Under the pieces are notes generated by a model. That model made no database searches, was not told where the DNA came from, and saw nothing but the letters and a program-made list of their open reading frames with translations. The translations under genes and the position numbers were made by a program. A DNA stretch of 16,502 nucleotides, from positions 1 to 16,502 of the forward strand of contig CAISKJ010000585.1 of NCBI GenBank assembly GCA_903885885.1, in the 5' to 3' direction. The number at the start of each line of letters is the position of its first letter. The first letter of the stretch is position 1. Shown here piece after piece: positions 1 through 7,530 of the stretch. The DNA comes from an uncultured delta proteobacterium. GTDB taxonomy: Bacteria > Myxococcota_A > Polyangia > Polyangiales > Ga0077539.

Positions 1-968
1 ACCAGGACCGTCTTGTTCACGCCTTGCGGACGCGCGGGCTCGGGCGCTGCGACGACGGGCGCGACGGGCATCGCGACCGGCGCGAGCACCGGGGCCGCGA
101 GGGGAGACGCCAGGCCCGACGAGGCGCCCACGCTCATGATGTCATCGACGCTCGACTTCTTCGCGCTCGTGGTGTTGAGCGCGCCCGCGAGCTTGTTGAT
201 GTCGATCAGGCCGCTCGCGTCGGGGTTGACGTTCGACGCGGGCTTCGGGCTCTCCTTGCCCGAGAGCTGCTGGAGCGTCGCGAGCGAGAAGAGCACCGAG
301 TTCTCGTTGCGCTGCCCGGTGAGCTGCTCGCCCGACGGCGCGGCCTTGGGCTCCTCGGCGGCGAAGAGGGGCTTCGCGGCCTCCTGCTCGCGAGCCTCGG
401 GGGCAAACAGGTCGCCGCCCTTGGGACGGGCCTTGGCAACCTCGCCGATGCGCGACGCGCGCATGTCGTTCGAAGCAACCTGAACGGGCGCGGGCGCCGG
501 GGCCGACGAGGCGACGGCCGACGCTGCGCCGAAGAGGTCACCCCCCGGAGGCGGCGCGGACATCACCGTCGACGACTCGGGCATCGCGACGGTCAGCATT
601 GCGAGTTCGGGCACGTCGCGCATCGGGAGCCAGTTCTCGAAGCCGTCGCGCCACACGTACGTTTCGGTGTCGATCGCGCCCTGGGCGAGAAGGTCACGGA
701 GCTGATCGATCGCGTAGGGCCCCTGCTGCTCGCCGTTGAGCACCGCGTGCCACACGGGCTCGCCGCCCTCGGTCGAAACGACGCGCGTCTGCTCGTCGTC
801 ACTGGGGCGATCCATCGGAGACTCGACCTGCTCGGCGGGTGCATCCGTGCCGCGGACGAGAATATCCTCTCCGCATTTCTTGCACTTGATCTTGAAGACC
901 TTCTTCCCTTGGATCTTGTCGTCCGCAATCTTGTAGGTCGCGGAGCAGCTCTGGCAAACGATCTTCAT
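1..968 (-). CDS. Zinc-ribbon (MJ0042) and GYF-domain protein, partial at window edge
   Basis: The frame is open for 322 codons from ATG at 968 down to the left edge with no stop, so the C-terminus is missing. Residues 1-40 form an MJ0042-type zinc ribbon (C5xxC8 and C29xxC32, with AxYKI between). Residues about 70-119 match a GYF_2 domain (WHAVLNGEQQGPY, then VWRDGFENW). The rest is an Ala/Pro-rich linker that repeats the motif GGDLF (around residues 142 and 184). GGGTGA just upstream can serve as the ribosome binding site. This domain order is common in Myxococcota and is the N-terminal architecture of GltJ (AgnA), the Myxococcus gliding-machinery protein that engages MglA. GltJ continues with a membrane segment and TonB-like domains, which would lie outside the window, so that assignment cannot be confirmed. 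The protein is most likely a cytoplasmic or inner-membrane adaptor; specific function unknown. Confidence 0.85.
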   Translation of the reverse strand, partial: MKIVCQSCSATYKIADDKIQGKKVFKIKCKKCGEDILVRGTDAPAEQVESPMDRPSDDEQTRVVSTEGGEPVWHAVLNGEQQGPYAIDQLRDLLAQGAIDTETYVWRDGFENWLPMRDVPELAMLTVAMPESSTVMSAPPPGGDLFGAASAVASSAPAPAPVQVASNDMRASRIGEVAKARPKGGDLFAPEAREQEAAKPLFAAEEPKAAPSGEQLTGQRNENSVLFSLATLQQLSGKESPKPASNVNPDASGLIDINKLAGALNTTSAKKSSVDDIMSVGASSGLASPLAAPVLAPVAMPVAPVVAAPEPARPQGVNKTVL

Positions 969-1098
969 GTCGTATCACCCGTGGCGATGAACGTGGCGCC
1001 ATCCCTGATGGCGTCGGGTTGCGTGCGCTTTGGAGGGGCGCTTCGCGGAGTCGCGCGCGTGCGCGACAGTGGAGGAGTGAGCTCCGCGAGGCGCAGCC

Positions 1099-1128
1099 AT
1101 TCTAGAGATTTGCAGTTTCGAGGGTCAA
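1099..1128 (-). promoter_or_regulatory. Sigma70-type promoter for the zinc-ribbon/GYF gene
   Basis: On the minus strand TTGACC (1123-1128) and TAGAAT (1099-1104) are separated by 18 bp. Transcription would start near 1092 and give a leader of about 124 nt before the ATG at 968. A CAAGCG...CGCTTG inverted repeat (1126-1131 and 1143-1148) begins inside the -35 and extends upstream. It may be an operator, or a weak terminator for the upstream gene; it has no T tract. Confidence 0.55.
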
Positions 1129-1191
1129 GCGTCGGATCAGCGCGCTTGTGAACTTCGATCGGTGACGGCACCCACCCTTGGGTTCGCATCA

Positions 1192-2673
1192 TCACGAACG
1201 CACACTCACGAGCGTGGAGCCGTCCTCGCCGCAGAACTCGGTCGGCGACGGATACCTGCGACGGCACGTGGGGCACACCCGATCGGGCGCCGGTGCCTCC
1301 GCGACGGGGGCCACGACCACCGCCGGCGCGGGCGCTGGCCGCGGCGCGCTCGCGCCCGCTGCGTCGATGAGCGCAACGCCATCTTGCGGGCAGAACGCGA
1401 TGTCAGACCCGTAACGCGCCCCGCACCGGGGACACGCGCGCGCATCGGGGATCACGACCAGCGCCGCGGCCTTCACCGCCACCCGCGCGACAGGCGCCTG
1501 CGCTACGGTCGGCTGCGCAACGGCCTGCGGCGCGACGGGCCGTTGCACGACCGGCGGCGGTGCGGCGGGCGGCGCCTCCTCCGAGGCAACCTCGCGCGCC
1601 GTTCGGGCTCGCGCGCGCCGACGGGTCAACAGCGCGACGCCCGCGACGCCGAGCATCGCAGCAACCCCCGCGAGGGCCCACACGACGAGCGACGAGCGCG
1701 ACGCGGCCTGCGGCGTCGCGACGGCGACAGCACCCACGCGCGGCCCCGCGGGCAGCGACGTGTCGACGCCCGCGTCGGGGTCTTCGAGGTGCGTCGCGAC
1801 GAGGTCGCGGTAGCGGTCGGCGGTCACCACTGCGGCGGTCGCCCGCGCCGTGAAGGCACCCGCGGTGGCCGTGAGTTCGAACTCGCCCGTGCCGCTCGTC
1901 GCCGAAGGAACGAAGCAACTGCGATCGAGCGTCGCGTCGGCGTCGCCCTGCGTGCGCTGCATCGTCCACGTGACGTCGGGGCCCTGCGCCTCGCAGCGGC
2001 TCGCGTCGACGAGGCGCGCGCGAAAGCACACGCGCTCGCCCGCCGTGGTGCTCCTGCGCGAGGGCGTCACCTGCAGGGCGACGGGCGCGCCCGGCGTCGC
2101 GCAGCGCGACGGCGGCGGAGGCGGCGGGGGCGGCGGGGGCGGCGGAGGAGGAGGCCCGGCGTCGACGACACCGACGCGCTCGTACTCGCGCACGAGCACC
2201 GACGAGGCGCGGCAGTTCGAGCCCTGAATCGCCCACTCGTAGCGCGTCTCGTCGCGAAAGCTGAGGTGCGTCGCGTCGCGAGCCGTCAGGGTGTACGTGC
2301 CGCGCTCGGCGAGGGCGAAGCTCGACGGCGTGCTGCACGCCACGACCCACTGCGTGGGCGACGGATGCGTGGCGCTCACGAGCGAAACGTCGCGATTGTC
2401 GCTCCAGCAGCGGTTGCTGCGGTTCGTGCGGCCGCCCGAAACCACCAGCTGGTCGCCCTCGACGCGCACCGAGACCTCGCGGCCCGTGCCGTTGCGGTGT
2501 GACTCGGGGCGCGGTCCACATGCGCCGCCCCACTCGGTCACAGTAACGTCAACCTGGTCGCGCGTGACGCGCCAGGTGCCCGCGAGATCTTGGGCGGCGA
2601 GAGGTGTTGAGAGCGCGCACACCGCGGCGCCGAGCACGGCACAGGCCACGGAGCGGCGCGCGAGGGCACGCAT
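1192..2673 (-). CDS. Secreted-domain, single-pass membrane protein with polyproline hinge and two cytoplasmic zinc ribbons
   Basis: 493 residues. Residues 1-28 look like a Sec signal peptide (RALARR, hydrophobic core, cleavage after LAA-Q). Residues 29-165 form a Cys-containing domain starting DLAGTWRV, reminiscent of lipocalin-like or other small beta-rich domains, but I cannot name the family. A run of 15 prolines (174-188) is followed by a second extracytoplasmic beta-type domain (about 190-285) resembling Ig-like Big domains. A membrane segment spans about 328-349, followed by RRRARAR, which places the C-terminus in the cytoplasm. An Ala/Pro/Val linker then carries two zinc ribbons: C414PRC417...FC428PQDG and C467PTC470...FC481GEDG. 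The layout suggests a sensor or envelope-to-cytoplasm linker, which is inference. No clear Shine-Dalgarno sequence is present; a TATGGT -10-like element ends 9 bp before the ATG. Confidence 0.85.
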   Translation of the reverse strand: MRALARRSVACAVLGAAVCALSTPLAAQDLAGTWRVTRDQVDVTVTEWGGACGPRPESHRNGTGREVSVRVEGDQLVVSGGRTNRSNRCWSDNRDVSLVSATHPSPTQWVVACSTPSSFALAERGTYTLTARDATHLSFRDETRYEWAIQGSNCRASSVLVREYERVGVVDAGPPPPPPPPPPPPPPPSRCATPGAPVALQVTPSRRSTTAGERVCFRARLVDASRCEAQGPDVTWTMQRTQGDADATLDRSCFVPSATSGTGEFELTATAGAFTARATAAVVTADRYRDLVATHLEDPDAGVDTSLPAGPRVGAVAVATPQAASRSSLVVWALAGVAAMLGVAGVALLTRRRARARTAREVASEEAPPAAPPPVVQRPVAPQAVAQPTVAQAPVARVAVKAAALVVIPDARACPRCGARYGSDIAFCPQDGVALIDAAGASAPRPAPAPAVVVAPVAEAPAPDRVCPTCRRRYPSPTEFCGEDGSTLVSVRS

Positions 2674-2753
2674 CGCCGCGTACCATATCGAGGTCGCCAG
2701 ACGGGCGCTACGAATTGTTCAGAGAAGGGCTTGTGCGCGGAGAGCTCTGCGAA

Positions 2754-3728
2754 TCAGCCGTCGGCGCGCGCGCGCTTCACGGCGTCGGTGAGCTCGGGCA
2801 CGGCCTTGAAGAGGTCGGCCACGAGACCGAAGTCGGCCACCTGAAAGATGGGGGCCTCGGCGTCCTTGTTGATCGCCACGATGACCTTGCTGTTCTTCAT
2901 GCCGGCGAGGTGCTGAATGGCGCCCGAGATGCCCACGGCGACGTAGAGCTGCGGCGCCACGACCTTGCCGGTCTGACCGACCTGGAGGTCGTTGGGCACA
3001 TAGCCCGCGTCGACGGCGGCGCGGCTCGCGCCCATCGCGGCGCCGAACGCGTCCACCAGGGGCTCGAGCACGCCCTTGAAGTTCTCGGACGACTTCAGCG
3101 AGCGACCGCCGGCAACGACAGTGCGCGCCTCGGTGAGCTCGGGGCGCTCCGACTTCACCTCTTCGAAGCTCACGAACTGCACGCGCGCCGCGTTGGGCGC
3201 GGGCGAAGCGGCCACCGCGCTCACCGCCGACGCGCCCCCCGACGGAGCCGCGGGCGAGAACTCCGACTGACGCACGCTCACCACCTGAACGGGCGTGGTG
3301 ACCTGCATCACGCCGATGGCGTTGCCCGCGTACATCGGGCGCTTGTAAACGAGCGCGCCGTTCTGGTTTTCGACGCGCGAGATGTCGGGGGCGACGCCCG
3401 CGCCGAGGCGAGCGGCCACGCGGGGCGAGAGGTCCTTGCCGAACGAGCTCGCGGTCACGACGACGACGGTGTAGCCGCCCTTCTTCGCGACGTCGGCCAC
3501 GGTGGGCGTGAAGGCCTCGCCCACGTAGTTGGCGAAGAGCGCATCGTCGCCTACGAGCACCGAGCCGGCGCCGTACGCGCGGAGGTCCTCGACGGCGGCG
3601 CCGATCGACTTGCCGAGCGCGAGGATGTCGAAGGGCAGTGCCGCCGCGCGCGCGAAGTTGATCGCGCTCAGGGTGGTCTTCTTGAGACGGCCGCCGGAGA
3701 TCTCGGCGATGACGAGGGTCTTGCTCAT
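2754..3728 (-). CDS. etfA: Electron transfer flavoprotein alpha subunit (EtfA)
   Basis: 324 residues from ATG at 3728; a GTG two codons upstream is an alternative start. The alpha subunit holds FAD and, with EtfB, moves electrons from acyl-CoA and other dehydrogenases to ETF:quinone oxidoreductase. The N-terminus SKTLVIAE is typical. The C-terminal FAD domain is well conserved: VVAGGRSLKSSENF, GQTGKVVAPQLYVAVGISG, QHLAGMKNSKVIVAIN, and PIFQVADFGLVADLF. The central part is a variable Ala/Ser/Pro-rich linker (PAAPSGGASAVSAV). The Shine-Dalgarno AAGGAG directly follows the first base of the etfB stop codon, so translation is probably coupled. Length matches the usual 310-330 residues. Confidence 0.97.
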   Translation of the reverse strand: MSKTLVIAEISGGRLKKTTLSAINFARAAALPFDILALGKSIGAAVEDLRAYGAGSVLVGDDALFANYVGEAFTPTVADVAKKGGYTVVVVTASSFGKDLSPRVAARLGAGVAPDISRVENQNGALVYKRPMYAGNAIGVMQVTTPVQVVSVRQSEFSPAAPSGGASAVSAVAASPAPNAARVQFVSFEEVKSERPELTEARTVVAGGRSLKSSENFKGVLEPLVDAFGAAMGASRAAVDAGYVPNDLQVGQTGKVVAPQLYVAVGISGAIQHLAGMKNSKVIVAINKDAEAPIFQVADFGLVADLFKAVPELTDAVKRARADG

Positions 3729-3744
3729 GATCACACGTTCTCCT

Positions 3745-4575
3745 TCACAGGGCCTTGGCGTCGGTGCGCAGGCGCTCCACGAGGTCGGCGACGTCTTTCA
3801 CCTTGATGCCGGCCTTGCGCGCGGCCGGAAGCTCGAAGCCCGTGTACCGAACCTTGAGGCCGGTATCGACGCCGAGCGACGCGAGGGGCGCCTCGGCGAT
3901 GGGCTTGGTCTTCGCCTTGATGATCATCGGCAGCGGCGCGAAGCGCGGGCCGTCGTTGTAGGCGAAGGCCGCGGGGGTGACGTTGTTCGTCACGGCCTTG
4001 GCGCCCACGATGCGCAGATCGACGGAGATCACCGCCGGGAGCGTGAGGGTGAGCTTCACCACGCCGCCGTCGACCTCACGGCCCACGGTCACGGTCTTCT
4101 TGTCGGCGCTGAGGTTCACGCTCATCGCGAACGTGGCGCTGGGCCAGCCGAGCGTCTCGGCGAGCACCTGGGCCACCTGGTTGCTGTCGCCGTCGACGGC
4201 CTGCTTGCCGAGAATCACCAGGTCGGGCTTCTGCGCCTCGACCACCTTCGCGAGGGCGCGCGCCACGAGGTCGCCGTCGAGCGAGTCGTCGTCGGTGGTG
4301 AAGAGCAGCCCCGAGTCGGCGCCCATGGCGAGCGACTGACGGATGTTCGTGGCCGCTTCCTTCGGGCCGAAGGAGGCCACCACGACGGTGTCGCCGGCGA
4401 TGCGGGTCTTGCCGTTCTCGACGAGGCGAAGGGCGGTCTCGACCGCGTACTCGTCGAAGGGGTTCACCTTCGGCTCGAGACCGTCGGTCACGATCTTGGC
4501 GCCGCCCGGGGCAACCTTGACCTTGTTGGCGTTGTCGGGGTCCGCCGTGCGCTTGAGGGAGACGAGGATCTTCAC
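3745..4575 (-). CDS. etfB: Electron transfer flavoprotein beta subunit (EtfB)
   Basis: 276 residues from GTG at 4575. I prefer this start to the upstream GTG at 4608 because AGGAG lies 9 bp upstream and the family starts with the KILVSLKR motif. The beta subunit binds AMP and forms the docking surface for dehydrogenases. Diagnostic stretches are VNPFDEYAVETALRL near residue 37, the region DLVILGKQAVDGDSNQV, and LPAVISVDLRI. It is the first gene of an etfB-etfA pair, with the two genes 16 bp apart. No acyl-CoA dehydrogenase or ETF:quinone oxidoreductase gene lies in the window, so the electron donor is not indicated by context. Confidence 0.96.
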   Translation of the reverse strand: MKILVSLKRTADPDNANKVKVAPGGAKIVTDGLEPKVNPFDEYAVETALRLVENGKTRIAGDTVVVASFGPKEAATNIRQSLAMGADSGLLFTTDDDSLDGDLVARALAKVVEAQKPDLVILGKQAVDGDSNQVAQVLAETLGWPSATFAMSVNLSADKKTVTVGREVDGGVVKLTLTLPAVISVDLRIVGAKAVTNNVTPAAFAYNDGPRFAPLPMIIKAKTKPIAEAPLASLGVDTGLKVRYTGFELPAARKAGIKVKDVADLVERLRTDAKAL

Positions 4576-4660
4576 GGAACTGCGCTCCTGCTGAAGGGTG
4601 GCGACCACCGGTTGACCCGTGGAAGATCACTGGCTGGCGGACGCCGATCGGAGCCGAGGG

Positions 4661-4688
4661 TTTAGAGGTGTCCGGTGCGGCGTGTCAA
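4661..4688 (-). promoter_or_regulatory. Promoter of etfBA
   Basis: On the minus strand a consensus TTGACA (4683-4688) lies 16 bp from TCTAAA (4661-4666). The start of transcription would be near 4654, about 80 nt before the etfB GTG. It is the only good -35 in the gshB-etfB gap, so etfBA appears to be transcribed independently of gshB. Confidence 0.6.
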
Positions 4689-4693
4689 CACCG

Positions 4694-4709
4694 CTGAATG
4701 GTGATTCAG
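4694..4709. promoter_or_regulatory. Palindrome over the gshB stop, just upstream of the etfBA -35
   Basis: Perfect inverted repeat CTGAAT-4-ATTCAG covering the gshB stop codon (4706-4708) and ending 5 bp upstream of the etfBA -35. No T tract follows, so it fits an operator better than a terminator. The TGAAT/ATTCA half-sites recall operators of TetR-type fatty-acid regulators, but the spacing is shorter. Role unproven. Confidence 0.35.
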
Positions 4710-5659
4710 TGCGACGCGGAGCGCACACGGTTCTCGATCCAGGCGAGCACCTTGGCCTCCGGCTGCGAGCCGGTGAAGCGGGAGAGTTCCTGGATGCCCG
4801 TCGGCGAGGTGACGTTCACCTCCGTGAGCCTCCCGCCGATTACGTCGAGGCCCACGAAATGAAGCCCATCGGCGCGAAGCTTGGGGGCCACGGCGGCGAT
4901 GATCCGACGGTCGTCGGCGTCGAGGTCGCAGGCCACCACGCTGCCGCCGACGTGAATGTTGCTCCGCGCCTCGTCGGCCCTGGGGACGCGCAGAATCGCG
5001 CCGAGGGGTTCGCCCTCGAGGAGCAGAATGCGCTTGTCGCCCACGCGCACGGCCGGCAGGTACTCCTGCACCATGCAGAAGCGCCGCCCGGCGTCGGTGG
5101 TGGTCTCGATGATCGAGCGAAAGTTCTGGTCTTTGAGGTCGAGCACCATGATGCCGCGGCCCCCGGCACCGTCGAGGGGCTTGATCACGCCCGCGGTGCC
5201 GATGCGCTCGAGGAACGCGCGGATGTCGTCCTCGCGCATCGTGACGATCGTGCGGGGCATCACCTCGGGGAAGTGCAGCGCGTAGAGCTTCTCGTTCGCG
5301 TCGCGCAGGCCGCGGGGGTCATTGAGCACGAGCACGTGGTCGCGCACGCGCTCGAGGAGCTGCGTCACGTAGAGGTACGTGCTGTCGAAGGGCGGGTCGG
5401 TGCGCACAAAGAACGCGTCGAGGCTGCGCAGGTCGGTGAGCACCGCGGGGCCCACGGTGGCGTGGGCGGGCGGCGCGACGCGCTCGACCCGCGTGGGCGA
5501 GAGCCGCGCGTACGCGGTGCCCTCGGCGGCCATGAGGTCGCTCGGGCCGAGCGAAAACACCTCGTGCCCGCGAGCCTGGGCCTCGAGCATGAGGGCGAAG
5601 GTGGTGTCCTTGTCGATGAGCACGCGCTCGATCGGGTCCATGAGAAATGCGATGCGCAT
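4706..5659 (-). CDS. gshB: Glutathione synthase (ATP-grasp)
   Basis: 317 residues, almost the length of the Escherichia coli enzyme (316). It joins gamma-glutamylcysteine and glycine with ATP in the cytoplasm. Visible motifs in order: MDPIE near the N-terminus with KDTTFALMLEA, RTDPPFD (86-92), NDPRGLRDANEKLYAL (113-128), the ATP-grasp loop KPLDGAGGRGI (160-170), GDKRILLLEGEPLGAILR (207-224), RSNIHVGG (232-239), and the metal- and substrate-binding LTEVNVTSPTGIQE (278-291). ATG is preceded by AAGGAG at 8 bp. No gshA (glutamate-cysteine ligase) is in the window. The gene is divergent from ggt with 47 bp between starts, which pairs the synthetic and degradative ends of glutathione metabolism. 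Confidence 0.97.
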   Translation of the reverse strand: MRIAFLMDPIERVLIDKDTTFALMLEAQARGHEVFSLGPSDLMAAEGTAYARLSPTRVERVAPPAHATVGPAVLTDLRSLDAFFVRTDPPFDSTYLYVTQLLERVRDHVLVLNDPRGLRDANEKLYALHFPEVMPRTIVTMREDDIRAFLERIGTAGVIKPLDGAGGRGIMVLDLKDQNFRSIIETTTDAGRRFCMVQEYLPAVRVGDKRILLLEGEPLGAILRVPRADEARSNIHVGGSVVACDLDADDRRIIAAVAPKLRADGLHFVGLDVIGGRLTEVNVTSPTGIQELSRFTGSQPEAKVLAWIENRVRSASH

Positions 5660-5706
5660 CTTCAGATCTCCTTGAGGGCGCGCACTTTAGCTACCCTCCC
5701 TCGATC

Positions 5707-7392
5707 ATGGAACCCCGCAGTACATCCCGCTGGGCCACGGCGGGCGTCGCCGCGCTCGACCTCGCCCTCGCGTCGCCGTCGTGGGCCTTCTACCGCCCCA
5801 CGCTGGAGTTTCGAAGACACGCCGTCGCGGCCGACAACACCGACGCGTCGCGCGCGGGCGACCAGGTGCTGCGCGCGGGCGGCAACGCGGTCGACGCAGC
5901 CGTCGCGACGGCCCTCGCGCTCGGGGTCGCCTCGCCGGCCTCGAGCGGCTTCGGCGGCGGCGGCCTCGCGATCATCTGCCGCCCCTCCACGCCCTGCATC
6001 TTCGTCGATTTTCGAGAGACGGCCCCCGCCGCGCTCACCGCCGAGCAGCTCGCCCACGCGCCCGACCCGCAACGCGCGAGCCACGTGGGCGGCCTCGCCG
6101 TGGCCGTGCCTGGCGAGCCCGCGGGCCTCGCGTACCTCGTGCGACGCTACGGGCGCCTCCCCCTCGCGCGCGACGCGGCCCCCGCCGTAGCGCTCGCGCG
6201 CAACGGCTTCACCGTGGCCCCCTCCGTGGCCGACCGCGCCCGCGACAACGCCCGCGACCTCGCCCTCGACGCGCACCTCGCCCGCGCGTGGCTCCCCGGC
6301 GGGAGCCCCATCGCCGCGGGCGTGCGCGTCGCGCGTCCGCTCCTCGCGGCCACCCTCGCCCGCTACGGCCGCGAGGGCGACCGCTTCGTGCAGGGCGACT
6401 TCGCGCGCCTCTACGCCGACGCCGCCCGCGCCCGCGGCGGGGTGATCACCGCGGCCGACATCGCCGCCTATCGGCCGGTCGAGCGCCCCGTGCTCGCGCG
6501 CGCCTTCGGGTCGCGCACGGTCGTGACCGCGTCGTACCCGAGCGCCGGCGGGCTCGTGATGTTGCAGGCCCTCGCCATGCTCGAAGGGGCGCCCGCGGAG
6601 CGCATGCGCCCGGGCTCGAGCGCATACCTCCACCTGCTCGCCGAGTCGTGGCGGCAGGGCTTCGACGACCGCGCGCGCTACATCGGCGACCCCGAGAACG
6701 CCGGCGTCGTGCTGCCCGACGCCCTGCTCGACGCCGCGCGCATGCAGCGGCGCCGCGCGCGCATCGACCCCGACCACGCGAGCGCCGTCACGCCCGACGA
6801 GCCGCCGCGCGACCACGGCACGACGCACCTCTGCGCGGTCGACGCCGACGGCACCATCGTGTCGCTCACCACGACGGTGAACGAGCCCTTCGGCGCGCGC
6901 ATCGCGGCCCCCTCGCTCGACGTGATCTTGAACGATGAGATCGACGACTTCAGCCTCGGCGGCGGGAGCTCCTACGGGCTCGCGGCGAGCCGCCCCAACG
7001 CGCTCACCCCGGGTCGACGCCCGGTCTCATCGATGACGCCGACCGTCGTGCTCGAGAACGGCCGCCCCGTCGGGTGCGTCGGCGCCGCCGGCGGCCCGCG
7101 CATCACCACGGCGACCACGCAGGTGCTGCTCAACCTCTTCGCCCACAACATGGACCCGGAGGCCGCCGTGAGCGCCCCGCGGGTGCACCACCAGGGCGCG
7201 CCGCTCGAGCTCCGCGTCGAGCGCGAGGTGCCCGAAGACGTGCGCGCGGCGCTGCGGGCCCGCGGTCACACGATCGTCGAGGTCGAGAGCCTCGCGGTGG
7301 CGCAGGCCCTCGTGGTACGCGGCGAGGGAGCCGCCCGGCGGGTGCTCGTCGCGAGCGACCCGCGCAAGGGCGCCCTCCCCGCGGGGCTATAG
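5707..7392 (+). CDS. ggt: Gamma-glutamyltransferase (glutathione hydrolase proenzyme)
   Basis: 561 residues from ATG at 5707; an in-frame start at 5647 would overlap gshB and gives an implausible N-terminus. It cleaves the gamma-glutamyl bond of glutathione and transfers the glutamyl group to water or amino acids. The N-terminus (about residues 8-26) has signal-peptide character ending SPSWA, suggesting export, though an Asp sits in the hydrophobic stretch. The large subunit shows GGNAVDAAVATALALGV and SSGFGGGGLAII. Autoprocessing should occur at T372 within DHGTTHLCAVD, leaving a small subunit of 190 residues, the usual size. The small subunit has NDEIDDF, SSMTPTVV and GAAGGPRITT, corresponding to substrate and oxyanion elements. 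No Shine-Dalgarno sequence is seen; a leaderless message is possible. Confidence 0.95.
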   Translation: MEPRSTSRWATAGVAALDLALASPSWAFYRPTLEFRRHAVAADNTDASRAGDQVLRAGGNAVDAAVATALALGVASPASSGFGGGGLAIICRPSTPCIFVDFRETAPAALTAEQLAHAPDPQRASHVGGLAVAVPGEPAGLAYLVRRYGRLPLARDAAPAVALARNGFTVAPSVADRARDNARDLALDAHLARAWLPGGSPIAAGVRVARPLLAATLARYGREGDRFVQGDFARLYADAARARGGVITAADIAAYRPVERPVLARAFGSRTVVTASYPSAGGLVMLQALAMLEGAPAERMRPGSSAYLHLLAESWRQGFDDRARYIGDPENAGVVLPDALLDAARMQRRRARIDPDHASAVTPDEPPRDHGTTHLCAVDADGTIVSLTTTVNEPFGARIAAPSLDVILNDEIDDFSLGGGSSYGLAASRPNALTPGRRPVSSMTPTVVLENGRPVGCVGAAGGPRITTATTQVLLNLFAHNMDPEAAVSAPRVHHQGAPLELRVEREVPEDVRAALRARGHTIVEVESLAVAQALVVRGEGAARRVLVASDPRKGALPAGL

Positions 7393-7443
7393 TGCCGGAG
7401 CGCGGATGCACATCGCGCGAAGATCGTCAACGTTCGAAAAGCC

Positions 7444-7490
7444 GAAGGCCGACGCGAGCCCTCTCATGGAGGGTCCGATCGTCGGCCTTC
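7444..7490. terminator. Hairpin between convergent ggt and H1-like gene, likely bidirectional terminator
   Basis: An 11-bp perfect stem (7444-7454 with 7480-7490, GAAGGCCGACG) encloses a second 5-bp stem (CCCTC 7459-7463 with GAGGG 7469-7473). On the minus strand it is followed by GGCTTTTCG, a modest T tract that suits termination of the H1-like gene. The plus side has no T tract. Confidence 0.6.
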
Positions 7491-7508
7491 AACCGATCAG
7501 GCTGAGCG

Positions 7509-7530
7509 GGGGTAACCTTGCGGTTACTCC
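7509..7530 (-). repeat. Small hairpin over the H1-like stop codon
   Basis: GTAACC (7512-7517) and GGTTAC (7522-7527) form a perfect stem with loop TTGC, extended by a few G-C and G-U pairs outward. The TAA stop (7524-7526) of the H1-like gene lies in the stem. It may protect the 3' end or help termination. Confidence 0.35.

Noticed and set aside
24..1151. 375-codon open frame on the plus strand
   Set aside because: It is antisense to the zinc-ribbon/GYF gene, whose domains are convincing; the product is Arg/Leu/Gly-rich without motifs.
965..1276. 103-codon minus-strand ORF between the first two genes
   Set aside because: It overlaps the 3' end of the membrane-protein gene and the promoter of the next gene and has no recognisable domain.
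2108..2156. GGC/GGG-rich repeat as a regulatory or unstable element
   Set aside because: It is explained as the complement of the in-frame proline codons of the membrane protein; only length polymorphism is expected.
2703..2745. Terminator after etfA
   Set aside because: Only a 5-bp imperfect CAGAG/CTCTG pairing without T tract is visible, too weak to annotate.
3529..6190. Long plus-strand open frames over etfB and gshB
   Set aside because: They are complements of genes with conserved motifs and contain none of their own.
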